This document shows positions 1-11,136 of a stretch of 64,000 nucleotides of DNA, piece after piece. The DNA comes from Archangium violaceum. Lineage in GTDB: Bacteria; Myxococcota; Myxococcia; Myxococcales; Myxococcaceae. The position numbers and the translations under genes are program-made. Positions within the stretch are counted from its first letter, which is position 1. Each line of letters starts with the position of its first letter. The notes under the pieces are model-generated. The model saw only the letters and a program-made list of their open reading frames with translations, had not been told where the DNA came from and searched no databases. The DNA lies in NCBI RefSeq assembly GCF_016887565.1, contig NZ_CP069396.1:6740001-6804000 (forward strand), read 5' to 3'.

Positions 1-1861
1 TGACTTCGAGTTGCGCGAGGCCTTTGTGCACGGCAGGGGCGCTCTCGGCGATGGTGGCGGCGGCGACGTAAGCCTTCCTGCCAGCCTCCAGGTCGGCCTT
101 TGCCCTGTCGAAGTTGCTCTCGCGCCAATGCCCGTAGACCCGGGCCACGAAGATGTCCCCGCGCAGTTTAGGGGCCTCGTAGAACCAGGGGAGTCTGCCG
201 CTCACGGCGTCCAGTCGGGCCAGGGCGTCGTCGAGGCGGCCCTCGTAGAAGGCGATGAGTGCCGCGACGTACTCGTTCGAGGGCACCTCGGCTCCCTGGC
301 TCTGCGCGAGGTACGCGAGTGCTGGATCGCGATAGCGGCGCTCGATGTCTCTCAACAGAGACTTCCGGGACTCCCGCCCGTCGGTATCCCCGAAGCGCTT
401 CTCCGCCTCCAGGAGTTTCTCCTGATAGGACTGCCCCAGAGCGAGGGCAAGCGCATAGGCGACCCGTGGCTCACGAAAACCGTGCTGCCACGCGGACTCG
501 AGGTGCTCACGGGCCTTCTCGGGGTCTCCGAGAGCGAGGGCGCCACGTCCCAGCGCGTAGTGCCCCGGTCCCAGCGCCTGCTCGCCGCCCTGGCGCATCT
601 CCACCTCCAACTCCTCCATCCGGGCCTGAATGTCCTGGATGGCCTGGCGCTCCTGCCGCGCATCGTGGAGACGGGAGAGCGCGGAGTAGCGGACCCTGGA
701 CTCGATGCGCTCCACCAGCTCGGTGAAGTGGCGAGCGAGGCGCTCGCGCTCGGAGGCTTCGCGGCGGGCCAGGGCGCCCCAGCCCACGGCCGTGGCCAGG
801 GCGAGGAGCGCGGCGGTGGCCGCGGAGAGCAGGAGCCTGTGCTTGTGCAGCCGCTTGCGCAGCCGGTACCCGGGGCCCGTGCGCGCCAGCACGGGCTCGC
901 CCGCGAGGAAACGGTCGAGGTCTTCGGCCAGGGCACGCGCCGAGTCATAGCGGGCGGAGGGCTCCTTCTCCAGGCACTTGAGGGTAATGGCCTCCAACTC
1001 CGGCGGGATGTTCCGGTCCAGCGCACGCGGAGGGCGCGGCTCGACGGTCGCGAGGTTGTTGAGCACCTCCAGGCCGTTGCTGCCCTGGATGGGAGGCTGT
1101 CCGGTGAGAAGGGCGTAGAGGGTGGCACCCAGGCTGTAGACATCCGCCCGGCGATCCAGCCGGGCGACTTCTCCGCGAGCCTGCTCGGGGGCCATGTAGA
1201 GGGGAGTTCCCAGCACGGTACCGGTAACGGTCTCGCTCTCCTTCCAGTCGCTCGCCAGTCCGAAGTCCATGACGTAGGACCTGAGGACACCGTCCTCTCC
1301 GCGCTCCACCATGATGTTGGAGGGCTTGACATCGCGATGGATGAGGCCGGCGCGGTGGGCTTCGTGCACTCCCAGGGCCGCGTCCCGGAGCACCAGGGCC
1401 TTCTGCTCGACGGTGAGCTCGCGCACGAGAGCGCCCAGTGGCCGGCCCTTCACGTACTGCATGGCGATGAAGACCTTCCCGTCGACCTGACCGACCTCAT
1501 ACACCTTGCAGACGCGCTCGTGGTTCACCCTGGCCTGGGCGCGAGCTTCGGCGAGGAAGCTCCGGGTGAGCTCGGGGTGTTCGTCGCGAACGAACTTGAG
1601 TGCCACCTGGCGGCGCAGCCTGGGGTCATAGGCGAGGAACACCCGTCCCATGCCTCCCTGCCCGAGGAACCCCATGGGCTGGTAACGGTCCCATCCTGGG
1701 ACCGGGAAGGCCGAGCCCTCCGCCCCGTTCCCCGGTGGTGGAGCGGCTGACGGGAGGGTTGCGCCGGCCACCATGGAGGCCGTCTCGTCTAGAGAGGAGA
1801 CCTGCACAACGGGGGCCTGCCCCTCACCAGCCTGCGTCTCCGTCTCGTCGTCACCGTGCAT
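1..1861 (-). CDS. Hanks-type serine/threonine protein kinase (C-terminus outside window)
   Basis: The minus strand encodes 620 residues from ATG 1861 and is still open at base 1. The kinase domain spans roughly residues 60-330. It has a glycine loop LGQGGMGRV (66-74), the ATP lysine in VALKF (K89), the catalytic loop HRDVKPSN (175-182), DFG (199-201) and an APE end to the activation segment, so all catalytic residues are present. A hydrophobic segment near residue 350 could anchor the kinase in the membrane. The helical tail after it looks like TPR-type repeats and would lie across that membrane or serve as a docking platform. Pro/Ala-rich residues 20-55 form a linker before the domain. Kinases of this build are numerous in myxobacteria. 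The substrate is unknown. Confidence 0.9.
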   Translation of the reverse strand, partial: MHGDDETETQAGEGQAPVVQVSSLDETASMVAGATLPSAAPPPGNGAEGSAFPVPGWDRYQPMGFLGQGGMGRVFLAYDPRLRRQVALKFVRDEHPELTRSFLAEARAQARVNHERVCKVYEVGQVDGKVFIAMQYVKGRPLGALVRELTVEQKALVLRDAALGVHEAHRAGLIHRDVKPSNIMVERGEDGVLRSYVMDFGLASDWKESETVTGTVLGTPLYMAPEQARGEVARLDRRADVYSLGATLYALLTGQPPIQGSNGLEVLNNLATVEPRPPRALDRNIPPELEAITLKCLEKEPSARYDSARALAEDLDRFLAGEPVLARTGPGYRLRKRLHKHRLLLSAATAALLALATAVGWGALARREASERERLARHFTELVERIESRVRYSALSRLHDARQERQAIQDIQARMEELEVEMRQGGEQALGPGHYALGRGALALGDPEKAREHLESAWQHGFREPRVAYALALALGQSYQEKLLEAEKRFGDTDGRESRKSLLRDIERRYRDPALAYLAQSQGAEVPSNEYVAALIAFYEGRLDDALARLDAVSGRLPWFYEAPKLRGDIFVARVYGHWRESNFDRAKADLEAGRKAYVAAATIAESAPAVHKGLAQLEV

Positions 1862-1945
1862 GGGGATAGGCTCTCACCGGAGCGCCGCGGGTGGGTAGCC
1901 CCTCCGGGTAAGCTTGCCGCCGGCATTCCGGCTACCATCCCCCTC

Positions 1946-2242
1946 GTGACCGGCCCTCGATCGAAGACATGTGCCGCGTGCGGGCGGATCATCGCCGCGA
2001 GCGAGGTGTATTACCGCTTCACCCTCGTCCTCCAAGGTGAGCAGGACGTGCTCGGCACACCCGGTAGTGGCTCGGCCGACGAGCTCTCCTCTCTCTTGAA
2101 GCAGCTCGAGGAGAGCCCTGAGTCCCCCCAGGAGCTGGAGGAACAGGTGCACTGGGAGCGCGCGGGCGTGGTGTGCTCGGCGTGCCGCTCGCTGGTCGTG
2201 CGCACGCTGTCCTCACCGCCAGAGCCAACCAGACCCCACTGA
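1946..2242 (+). CDS. Small zinc-ribbon-like protein
   Basis: This 98-residue protein has two CxxC knuckles, C9-AAC12 near the N-terminus and C74-SAC77 near the C-terminus, enclosing a charged Glu-rich helix. The pattern suggests a treble-clef or ribbon zinc site. I chose GTG 1946 because an earlier GTG at 1856 would overlap the start of the divergent kinase and add about 30 low-complexity residues before the first conserved cysteine. It converges with the ABC permease, with 2 bases between the stop codons. I do not recognise the family beyond the zinc-ribbon appearance. Confidence 0.6.
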   Translation: MTGPRSKTCAACGRIIAASEVYYRFTLVLQGEQDVLGTPGSGSADELSSLLKQLEESPESPQELEEQVHWERAGVVCSACRSLVVRTLSSPPEPTRPH

Positions 2243-2244
2243 GC

Positions 2245-3974
2245 TCAAGAGCTCGTCTCGGGCCCCTCTCGCGACACGTCGAGCCGATCGAAGGCGTGAC
2301 CCAACCCCACCACGCCCAGCGCCACCTCGACCCCGAGCACCACCGCCGCGGCGAGCCCCGCGAACGGCAGCGCCCAGACTCCAAAACCCAGGAACCGATC
2401 CAGGGCGAGCGCCACGAGGCCCCCCACGATCGCCGCGGGCAACATCCCCACCAGCAGCACCACCAGCGTGCCCGCCAGCGTCAGCAACCGCTGGCCGAGC
2501 GCCTCGATGCCGCGCACCCGCTCGCCCTCCGGCGGCAGCCAGGCCGGAAACAGCACCACGGCCGCGTTCTGCACGAAGAGCCCACCCAGGCTCACCGCCG
2601 GCAGCACCCAGAGCGCGCCCAGTCCACCCGCCACCCAGAGCGTGGTGCGCATGCCCCCCTGCCACACCGAGAGCACCACCGCCACCAGCACGAGCGCCAT
2701 CTGCGCCATCCCGAGCAGCAGCGCTGGCGCGGCGATCTCCGCCGCCACCACCTGTCGTCCCGTGAGCGGCAGCGCTCGCAACTGATCCATCCGGGGCAGA
2801 TCCATCCGCAGGTCCACACGCAGGGCTGACGGCCCGAAGAAGCTCAGCATCACCGCGATCCCCGCGCACACCGGCGCCATGAACGTGCGCACGTTGGCGA
2901 CCATGTCCGTCGCGTCCCGGCTCGACACCACCGAGGCCACCAGCCCTCCCACCAGTCCCGCGACGAGCAGCCGCCCCGCCCCACCCAACCGCCGCGCGGC
3001 GATGAGGTTCTTCCAGACGAGCGCCACCTCCGGCCGGCCCATGGGCACCAACCGGAAGGGCGTCGCCCCCGCGCGGATGAGGGTGGGCCGCCCCCCCTGC
3101 CGCGAGAGCTGCCCCTGGAGGCGTGCGCGCTCCTCGGCCCGGAGCACCGCGGACTCCTCGAAGGACACCGAGGCCCTCATCACCCACACGTAATGCACGG
3201 CGAGCAGCCCGAGCCCGAGCGGGAGGGCCTTCAAGAAGCCCCACGCGTCCGCCGCGAGCGGCAGGGCCACCAGCAACCGTCCCGGCCACAGCGCCGGAAG
3301 GGCCAGCACCGCGGCGAGCCAGTCCTCGAATTGCCGCGAGCCCCTGAGCTCCGTCGGGTCCAGCGAGGGGAGCTCCCGCAGCGCGGACAGCCCCGAGACG
3401 AGCATCAGGGCGAGCACGGCCGAGATCGCCCCCCAGCGCAGGGCCGTCCCCACCCCGCCGCGCCGGGCGAGCCGCGTGCGCACGAAGGAGGCCGCCATCA
3501 CGTGCAGGCTCACCGTGGCGAGCGTCACGGTGGTGCCGAGGAAGAAGAGCACGGGGTGCTTCGTCACCACGCGGCTCACGAAGAGCGTGGCGAAGAGGGC
3601 CGCCGTCACCGCGCCGAGCAGGCCTCGCACGAGCTTGTAGTGCAGCAACCCCCGCCGGGACACGGGCGCGGGGAAGAGCTGCTGCACCTCCGTCTCGGAG
3701 AAGGTCAGCGCTGGCCGGTCCGGACCCAGGGCCCAGGCGGAGAGAACCGTGCCCAGCATCGCGGCCGTGAGCATGAAGTGGCTGAGGAGCTGGGGGATCT
3801 GTGGCATCCCCTCGTCCCCCGCGGTGTGCAGCCGCCGCAGGAAGATGGAGTACACGTACACCCCGCCGACGATCGCCCCCACGAGGTACTTCGGCTGCCG
3901 CAGCCGCCGCAGCTGGTGCAGCACCCGGTTGCGCGCCGTCGCCAACCAGAGGAACACCACCGCGCGAGCGAAGC

Positions 3975-3978
<4 letters not shown>
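2245..3978 (-). CDS. ABC transporter permease
   Basis: This 577-residue polytopic membrane protein lies directly downstream of an ABC ATPase gene. Hydrophobic segments alternate with short basic loops along its whole length, and there is no ATP-binding motif. It starts at a TTG that overlaps the ATPase stop codon in a TTGA junction (3975-3978), so the two genes should be translationally coupled and form one exporter. The large size, with two blocks of membrane segments separated by a cytoplasmic region around residues 250-300, fits permeases of ABC-2-like exporters. The substrate cannot be told from sequence. Confidence 0.8.
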
Positions 3979-6261
<2,283 letters not shown>

Positions 6262-6386
6262 GTGGACCCCACACTTTTTCCCTGATTTACGATAGTCTAC
6301 CCCCCCGGGCACTTGACGGGGTGTGCGGATCTCGCGGCCACTTTGCGTATTTACGACCCGTAAAGCATCGGCCACATTTCGCACAT

Positions 6387-7190
6387 ATGCGTGCAATGGG
6401 AGACAAGCCACGCTCTGCGCGTGAGTCGGGACAGGCCGCCGTGGAATCGGCCTTCGTCCTACCTCTGTTCGTGTTCCTCATTCTCGGCATCCTGCAACTG
6501 GGGCTGATGCACCAGGCGCGGTTGATGACGAAGTACGCCGCCTACAAGGCCGTGCGTGCGGGAGCGCTGCACAACGCCAACGAAGAGAAGATGGAGCGCG
6601 CGGCGGTGGCCGTGCTGCTGCCCATGGTGAGCCAGGACCGCGGTGGTGGCGAGTACATCAAGACCATCAACAGCGCCTCCGACTTCAAGGCCAAGTGGGG
6701 CTGGAACGGGGTGCTCACCAACAAGATGCCGGACGCGAACCTGAAGTTCGCCAAGGTGACCGTCTGCGGACCCCTGAAGAACGAGTTCGGCGGCGCCTCG
6801 AAGGAAGTCGACTTCGACGATCCGAAATGGTCCACCGGTGGCTACGAGGAGTGGCAGCGGGGCCAGCGCACCAAGCTGCGCATCCAGGTGACGTTCAACT
6901 ACCGGATGCCCATCCCCTTCGCCAACTGGGTCATCCACGCCACGGCCCGCAACAGGGAAGTGCCCGAACTGCTGCGCATGGGCAAGCCGACGGGCTCGGA
7001 GCGCTCGCTGGCGCGCAAAGCCGGACTCTCGGGCGATCCCTATGCCGATGCGGCCCGGAAGGGTCTCTACATCATGCCCATCCGCGCCACCTACACCATG
7101 CGGATGCAGTCCAACCTCTACCTCACCAAGAACGGCCTGCCCGAGGAGAACAAATGCATCTTCACGTTCGTCAAAGAGAGCGAATCATGA
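6387..7190 (+). CDS. TadE-like pseudopilin (prepilin with G|QAAVE motif)
   Basis: A 267-residue protein that begins with a basic leader ending in glycine, followed by QAAVE and a long hydrophobic helix (about residues 21-45). Cleavage after G15 would place the glutamate at position +5 of the mature protein, the hallmark of Flp/TadE pseudopilins processed by the TadV-type peptidase. The remainder is an extracytoplasmic globular part with one Cys pair and no recognised domain. ATG 6387 and ATG 6396 are both possible; neither has a good ribosome site. It is the first gene of an operon of at least six genes joined by overlapping stop/start codons. Confidence 0.8.
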   Translation: MRAMGDKPRSARESGQAAVESAFVLPLFVFLILGILQLGLMHQARLMTKYAAYKAVRAGALHNANEEKMERAAVAVLLPMVSQDRGGGEYIKTINSASDFKAKWGWNGVLTNKMPDANLKFAKVTVCGPLKNEFGGASKEVDFDDPKWSTGGYEEWQRGQRTKLRIQVTFNYRMPIPFANWVIHATARNREVPELLRMGKPTGSERSLARKAGLSGDPYADAARKGLYIMPIRATYTMRMQSNLYLTKNGLPEENKCIFTFVKESES

Positions 7191-8713
7191 AGAGAAGCTC
7201 CCGACGCAGTGCGCGTGGTCAGGCGCTCGTACTCGGAGCCCTGTCCTTCCTGGTGCTGGCGCTGATGATGACGCTCAGCTTCAACCTCAGCCACGCGCTG
7301 CGCGAGAAGATGAGCCTGCAGCAGCACAGTGACTCGCTGGCCTACTCCATGGCCGTGGTCGAGGCGCGCACCCTCAACTACTACGCCATCAGCAACCGGT
7401 CCATCGCCGCCACCTACGTGGCGTCCAACAGCATGCACGGGTACATGGCCGCGGCCAGCGTGACCGGTGACATCATGCGGGCCGGGCGCAACAACTTCTA
7501 CGTCATCGCGGCGCAGGAGTTCGGGCAGTGCGGTTGCTGGAGCTGCTTCATGCACTGCGTCCACGGCATCCAGGCGCTCAAGGTCGCCAGCAAGTACAGC
7601 AAGGCCGCCTCCAACTACGACAACAAGGCCAGGGGTCTGGACAGCAAGTTCACCCAGACGGTGCAGGGCCTGGACCGGATGGTGGACTTCATCCACGGCT
7701 CGCAGTCCATGGTGCACAAGAACACCATGCAGGCGCTCAAGGACGGCCAGTCCTATGGGCTGAGCGGGCTCAAGGACTACAACGCGCCCGGGGCGAGCAC
7801 GCTGGTGTCCGCGGTGGGCGCCCTCAACGCCAATGAGTTCAACTGCGCGGTGGACGGCATGCCCTGCCCCGGCGGCGTGGCCAGCTCGGACACGAAGACG
7901 CGCGCGAAGGTGATGACCGAGGTGGCCAACGCCACCCGCTCCACCTGGCCCGCCAACCGCGGCCTCACCGGCAATCTGCCCACCCACCTCCACCCCAGCT
8001 TCCTCAACGAGGTGCGCAACATCCCCGGCGAGGGCGTCAATTTCCCCCTCCCCGTGCACAAGGGCACCGCCAAGACGGTGCAGTCCTCCGGCGGCGTGAG
8101 CGGCGGCTCGGGCGGCGGCAACGAGGGCAAGATGATCGCCGCCGAGGAGTCGGGCACCATGGCCAACCAGTGGAAGCACGGCGCCATGGTCTGGAACTAC
8201 GACGCGAAGGTGGTGAGCGACAGCGGCAGCGGCAGCCACTCGCCGGGCGGCGCCCACACCGGCAGCCACCAGTTCGAGGGCGTCAACACCAAGGGGCTCA
8301 CCACCTGCATCATGTCCGGTAACTGCTTCATGAAGTTCCGCGCCGACGAGCAGAAGGACAACGACTTCGGCCAGCCGAGCGCCTACAGCTACGTCACCGA
8401 CGACCTCCGGGTGGGTGACGCGGTCAAGGCCCCCTGGGAGCTCAACAGCTCCGCCACCGTCAACTTCGAGAACGGCGACTCCTCCGCCAGCATCACCCTC
8501 GCCGCGGGCCAGGCGGCGGCCCTCTCCAGGGCGCTCGTCTACTACCACCGCCTCGGGGAGAACGGCTGGAACGAGCCTCCCAACCTCTTCAACCCGTACT
8601 GGCGCGCCAAGTTGCACCCCTTCACCCAGGCCGAGGCACGCAAGGTGCTCACCGCCGCCAACAACACGGATGCCGCACAGCTGGTCCAGATGGCCGGAGG
8701 GTTGTCGCTATGA
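7187..8713 (+). CDS. TadG-like pilus-assembly protein (pseudopilin lacking Glu+5)
   Basis: A 508-residue protein whose basic N-terminus MKRSSRRSARG is followed by QALVL and one hydrophobic helix. This resembles a type III prepilin leader, but leucine replaces the glutamate at +5. TadG-like proteins commonly keep the helix and carry a large exported domain, as here. A Cys-rich patch QCGCWSCFMHC lies near residue 110, and a Gly/Ser-rich stretch lies in the middle of the protein. It starts in an ATGA overlap with the previous gene (7187-7190), which implies coupled translation. Its role is probably envelope assembly with the neighbouring pseudopilins. Confidence 0.7.
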   Translation: MKRSSRRSARGQALVLGALSFLVLALMMTLSFNLSHALREKMSLQQHSDSLAYSMAVVEARTLNYYAISNRSIAATYVASNSMHGYMAAASVTGDIMRAGRNNFYVIAAQEFGQCGCWSCFMHCVHGIQALKVASKYSKAASNYDNKARGLDSKFTQTVQGLDRMVDFIHGSQSMVHKNTMQALKDGQSYGLSGLKDYNAPGASTLVSAVGALNANEFNCAVDGMPCPGGVASSDTKTRAKVMTEVANATRSTWPANRGLTGNLPTHLHPSFLNEVRNIPGEGVNFPLPVHKGTAKTVQSSGGVSGGSGGGNEGKMIAAEESGTMANQWKHGAMVWNYDAKVVSDSGSGSHSPGGAHTGSHQFEGVNTKGLTTCIMSGNCFMKFRADEQKDNDFGQPSAYSYVTDDLRVGDAVKAPWELNSSATVNFENGDSSASITLAAGQAAALSRALVYYHRLGENGWNEPPNLFNPYWRAKLHPFTQAEARKVLTAANNTDAAQLVQMAGGLSL

Positions 8714-9831
8714 GACAGGTTCTTGCTTCCCGGCGCGGGCCCTCCGCCCGCGGTGCCGCCTCGGTGGAGATGGCCCTGTGCATGCTGGTCATCATCCCCG
8801 TCTTCCTCTACTCCATCTTCCTGGATGACCTGCTGCGCTACTCCCTGGACCAGCAGGAGGCCGCCCTCTCCACGGTGTGGGATCTCACCGTGCAGGACTA
8901 CGTCAAGCAGGGCGACCCCACCACCGTCCAGCACCATGCCCGCCTGATGTACTGCGATCACGAGTCCGGCAGGGATCGCTACGACAAGAGGGCTTCGGGC
9001 ACGGACGCGAATGGCAATGCCTTCAACTCGTACGCCGACTGCGAGGGGGAGGATCACCACGAGTCGCTGGCGGCGCACCAGTGCTGGATCAACCCCAACG
9101 CCAAGCAGGTGACGTGCACGGGCCCGGAGAAGGGCGCCGGCTCCGTCAACGCGGACACGCTGTTCAACGACTACCACGGCCAGTTCACCCAGGGCGGTCT
9201 CTACAGGTGCTCGGCACGGCTGGTGGTGGAGAACTACCTGCTGCCCAAGAGCTTCCTCCCCGAGTTCTCCGATGACCACGGCAAGGTGAACCTCACCAAG
9301 GATCAGTGGCAGGGCACCAGCATCCACGACAACGCGAAGCAGGGTACGGGCGGCAAGGACGGCAACGCCTACTTCATCAAGGAGCAGCGCCTGGCCATCA
9401 TCACCGACACCTGGGCGCTGACGGACCCGGCGGACCTCAACCCGGGCCAGAAGCGCTCGGGCGACATGTACGCGCGGGTGGCGAACATCTACCAGAACAA
9501 CGCGAACGTCGGTTTCACGCAGATGACCGCGTCGGCCTCCTCCTTCTTCTCCTCGGCCTCGGGCTCGCTGCTCAACCCGGGCCTCGTGGGCTCGCTGTCG
9601 TCCCCTGGCAACTCGAACGCCGAGACGATGAACGCCGACGACCCGCGCCAGCCCAACATCTCCATCCACCCGACGAATGGGGCCCCCACCCAGAAGATCG
9701 ACCAGGGCAAGGGCGGCAACCAGAACTACTTCAACTCCGAGTGGCGTGACTGGGACCAGGACCGCACCCAGAAGACGCACCAGGCGCGGGGCGGGTACTA
9801 CATGGGCTGCAAGAACGCGGAGGAGTGCTGA
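8710..9831 (+). CDS. Second TadE-like pseudopilin
   Basis: A 373-residue protein with an N-terminal leader ending ARG, followed by AASVE and a hydrophobic helix (about residues 21-40). Cleavage after G15 gives Glu at mature position +5, as in Flp-type prepilins. The exported part contains several cysteines (YCDH, ADCEG, HQCW, VTCTG, YRCSA, MGCK, EEC) that could form disulfides. The start codon overlaps the previous stop in ATGA (8710-8713). It is probably a minor pilin or an envelope partner of the two preceding proteins. I do not recognise the exported domain. Confidence 0.72.
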   Translation: MRQVLASRRGPSARGAASVEMALCMLVIIPVFLYSIFLDDLLRYSLDQQEAALSTVWDLTVQDYVKQGDPTTVQHHARLMYCDHESGRDRYDKRASGTDANGNAFNSYADCEGEDHHESLAAHQCWINPNAKQVTCTGPEKGAGSVNADTLFNDYHGQFTQGGLYRCSARLVVENYLLPKSFLPEFSDDHGKVNLTKDQWQGTSIHDNAKQGTGGKDGNAYFIKEQRLAIITDTWALTDPADLNPGQKRSGDMYARVANIYQNNANVGFTQMTASASSFFSSASGSLLNPGLVGSLSSPGNSNAETMNADDPRQPNISIHPTNGAPTQKIDQGKGGNQNYFNSEWRDWDQDRTQKTHQARGGYYMGCKNAEEC

Positions 9832-9832
9832 G

Positions 9833-10708
9833 ATGACGGGCGAGCCGCGGCCGGCGGTTCGCGCCGCGGCGCTGCTGTTCTCGATGGCGGTCGTCGGCGG
9901 GCTGATCGGCTTCAGCTGGGAGCGTCTCGTGTACGAGGCGCCGGCGGACGTGATGGATCAGGTGACGCCGGACGACATGCTCACGCAGCCCGCGCGGCGC
10001 ACACGCACGCCCGAGCAGGAGGAGATCCTCCAGCGGGCGCTGTCGCACTTCCCGCCCTACCCTCGCGGGAGCCGCCCGGAGGTGCTCGCGGCGGACTACC
10101 TGGGCTCCGACGTGCCCATCGCGGTGGCGTGGTTCTCCACCCAGGACACGCCGGACCAGGTGCTGGCGCACTACAACAGCACGCTGCTGGACGCGGGGCT
10201 GCCCACCGTGGGCCAGCGCTACAGCGAGCACGCCGGCTACGTGGGCTACTGGAGCCCGGCCTCCGAGGAAGTCCACCTGGTGTCGGTGCTGGAACAGAGC
10301 GGGGAGACGCTGGTGTTCGTGTCGTCGGGACGGATGACGCGCATGCTGGAGGGCCCGCCGAAGGTGCCGGAGTGGATTCCCCTGCCGCTGAACGCCGAGG
10401 ATGCCGCGGCGCTCACCTTCAAGCTCGAGGGCGGCACGCAGTACACTGTCTCCGCGCGGGTGCCGGATGGCACGGTGCCGGAGGTCACGGAGTTCTTCAG
10501 CAAGGCCCTCATCGAGCGGGGATGGCGAGTGCAGCAGGTGCGCCCCGCGGACGAGTCCGGAGTGCAGCTGGAGGTGCGCCGCGGCGAGGTACGCGGGATG
10601 GTGATGCTGCGCCGCCAGCCGCCCGCCCCCGAGGTGATGATCTACCTGTCGCTCACCGAGCGCTTGATGGAGGCCCCCCAGGAGGAGGCCCCGGAGAAGA
10701 CGAGATGA
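9833..10708 (+). CDS. Membrane-anchored hypothetical protein of the pseudopilin operon
   Basis: A 291-residue protein with one N-terminal hydrophobic segment (about residues 9-27, including ALLFSMAVVGGLIGF) and then a periplasmic-looking region. That region may contain two related alpha/beta modules, because the segments around residues 75-150 and 195-270 have similar spacing of a strand, a helix and an 'L-E-x-G-W/L' type turn. No catalytic motif is visible. The ATG lies one base after the previous stop (TGAGATG), so it belongs to the same operon. Function unknown; it may be an anchor or assembly factor for the Flp/Tad-type structure. Confidence 0.6.
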   Translation: MTGEPRPAVRAAALLFSMAVVGGLIGFSWERLVYEAPADVMDQVTPDDMLTQPARRTRTPEQEEILQRALSHFPPYPRGSRPEVLAADYLGSDVPIAVAWFSTQDTPDQVLAHYNSTLLDAGLPTVGQRYSEHAGYVGYWSPASEEVHLVSVLEQSGETLVFVSSGRMTRMLEGPPKVPEWIPLPLNAEDAAALTFKLEGGTQYTVSARVPDGTVPEVTEFFSKALIERGWRVQQVRPADESGVQLEVRRGEVRGMVMLRRQPPAPEVMIYLSLTERLMEAPQEEAPEKTR

Positions 10709-10923
10709 AGACGAACCTGTGGAAGCCCCTGATGCTGCTGGCCGCCCTGTTCCTCGCGCACCCCGCCGCGGCGGAGCGTCCCGCGGAGTGCCAGAAGCGG
10801 TGCCAGAAGGACACGAAGGTGTGTGAGGACATCTGCAAGAAGCACGCGGGCAGTGGCGCGGACAAGTGCATCAAGGCCTGCAAGGACGAGGAGAAGGAGT
10901 GCTCCGAGGGGTGCAAGAAATGA
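10705..10923 (+). CDS. Tiny exported peptide with four CX3C motifs
   Basis: This 72-residue protein has a clear Sec signal peptide: KTNLWK, then a hydrophobic core, then AHPAAA before the mature part. The mature part of about 49 residues contains eight cysteines in four CX3C pairs: C29/C33, C40/C44, C55/C59 and C66/C70. The spacing between pairs is regular (CX3C-x6-CX3C, repeated after ten residues). This suggests two disulfide-stapled helical hairpins. It is very rich in Lys and Glu. Its start overlaps the previous stop (ATGA, 10705-10708) and its stop overlaps the Flp pilin start (10920-10923), which strongly supports real translation. I do not recognise the family. Confidence 0.7.
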   Translation: MKTNLWKPLMLLAALFLAHPAAAERPAECQKRCQKDTKVCEDICKKHAGSGADKCIKACKDEEKECSEGCKK

Positions 10924-11102
10924 GAAGAAACAGTCTCCTGAAGCGAGCCCCTCGCGGCCAGTCGATGGTGGAGTACGTTGTGGTCGCGGCGGCGTTCCTG
11001 GGATTTACCGTGCTGGGTTGGCCGTTCCTCACCCAGCTGATCAACGCCCTGCACCGGTACTTCCAGTCGCTCTACTACATCATCCAGTCCCCCGTGCCTT
11101 GA
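10920..11102 (+). CDS. flp: Flp-type pilin subunit
   Basis: This 60-residue protein has the basic leader MRRNSLLKRAPRG, then QSMVE and a hydrophobic helix. Cleavage after G13 leaves Glu at mature +5, and the mature protein would be only 47 residues. Both are standard for Flp pilins of Tad systems. Two tyrosines follow the helix near the C-terminus. It is in an ATGA overlap with the cysteine-rich peptide gene. In typical tad loci flp leads the operon and is followed by tadV, rcp/cpa and tadA. Here it sits second from last with no such genes beside it, so the machinery must lie elsewhere. Confidence 0.85.
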   Translation: MRRNSLLKRAPRGQSMVEYVVVAAAFLGFTVLGWPFLTQLINALHRYFQSLYYIIQSPVP

Positions 11103-11136
11103 GTGAGGTACCCACGGGGGCAAGAGGGAAAAACCC

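Noticed and set aside
11-1750. Long plus-strand open frame opposite the kinase
   Set aside because: It is the antisense of a kinase with a complete set of catalytic motifs; its translation has no family pattern.
6286-6364. TTTACG-type palindrome and TTGACG box before the pseudopilin operon considered as a promoter
   Set aside because: No -10 element at a suitable distance; arms only six bases long, so not reported as a feature.
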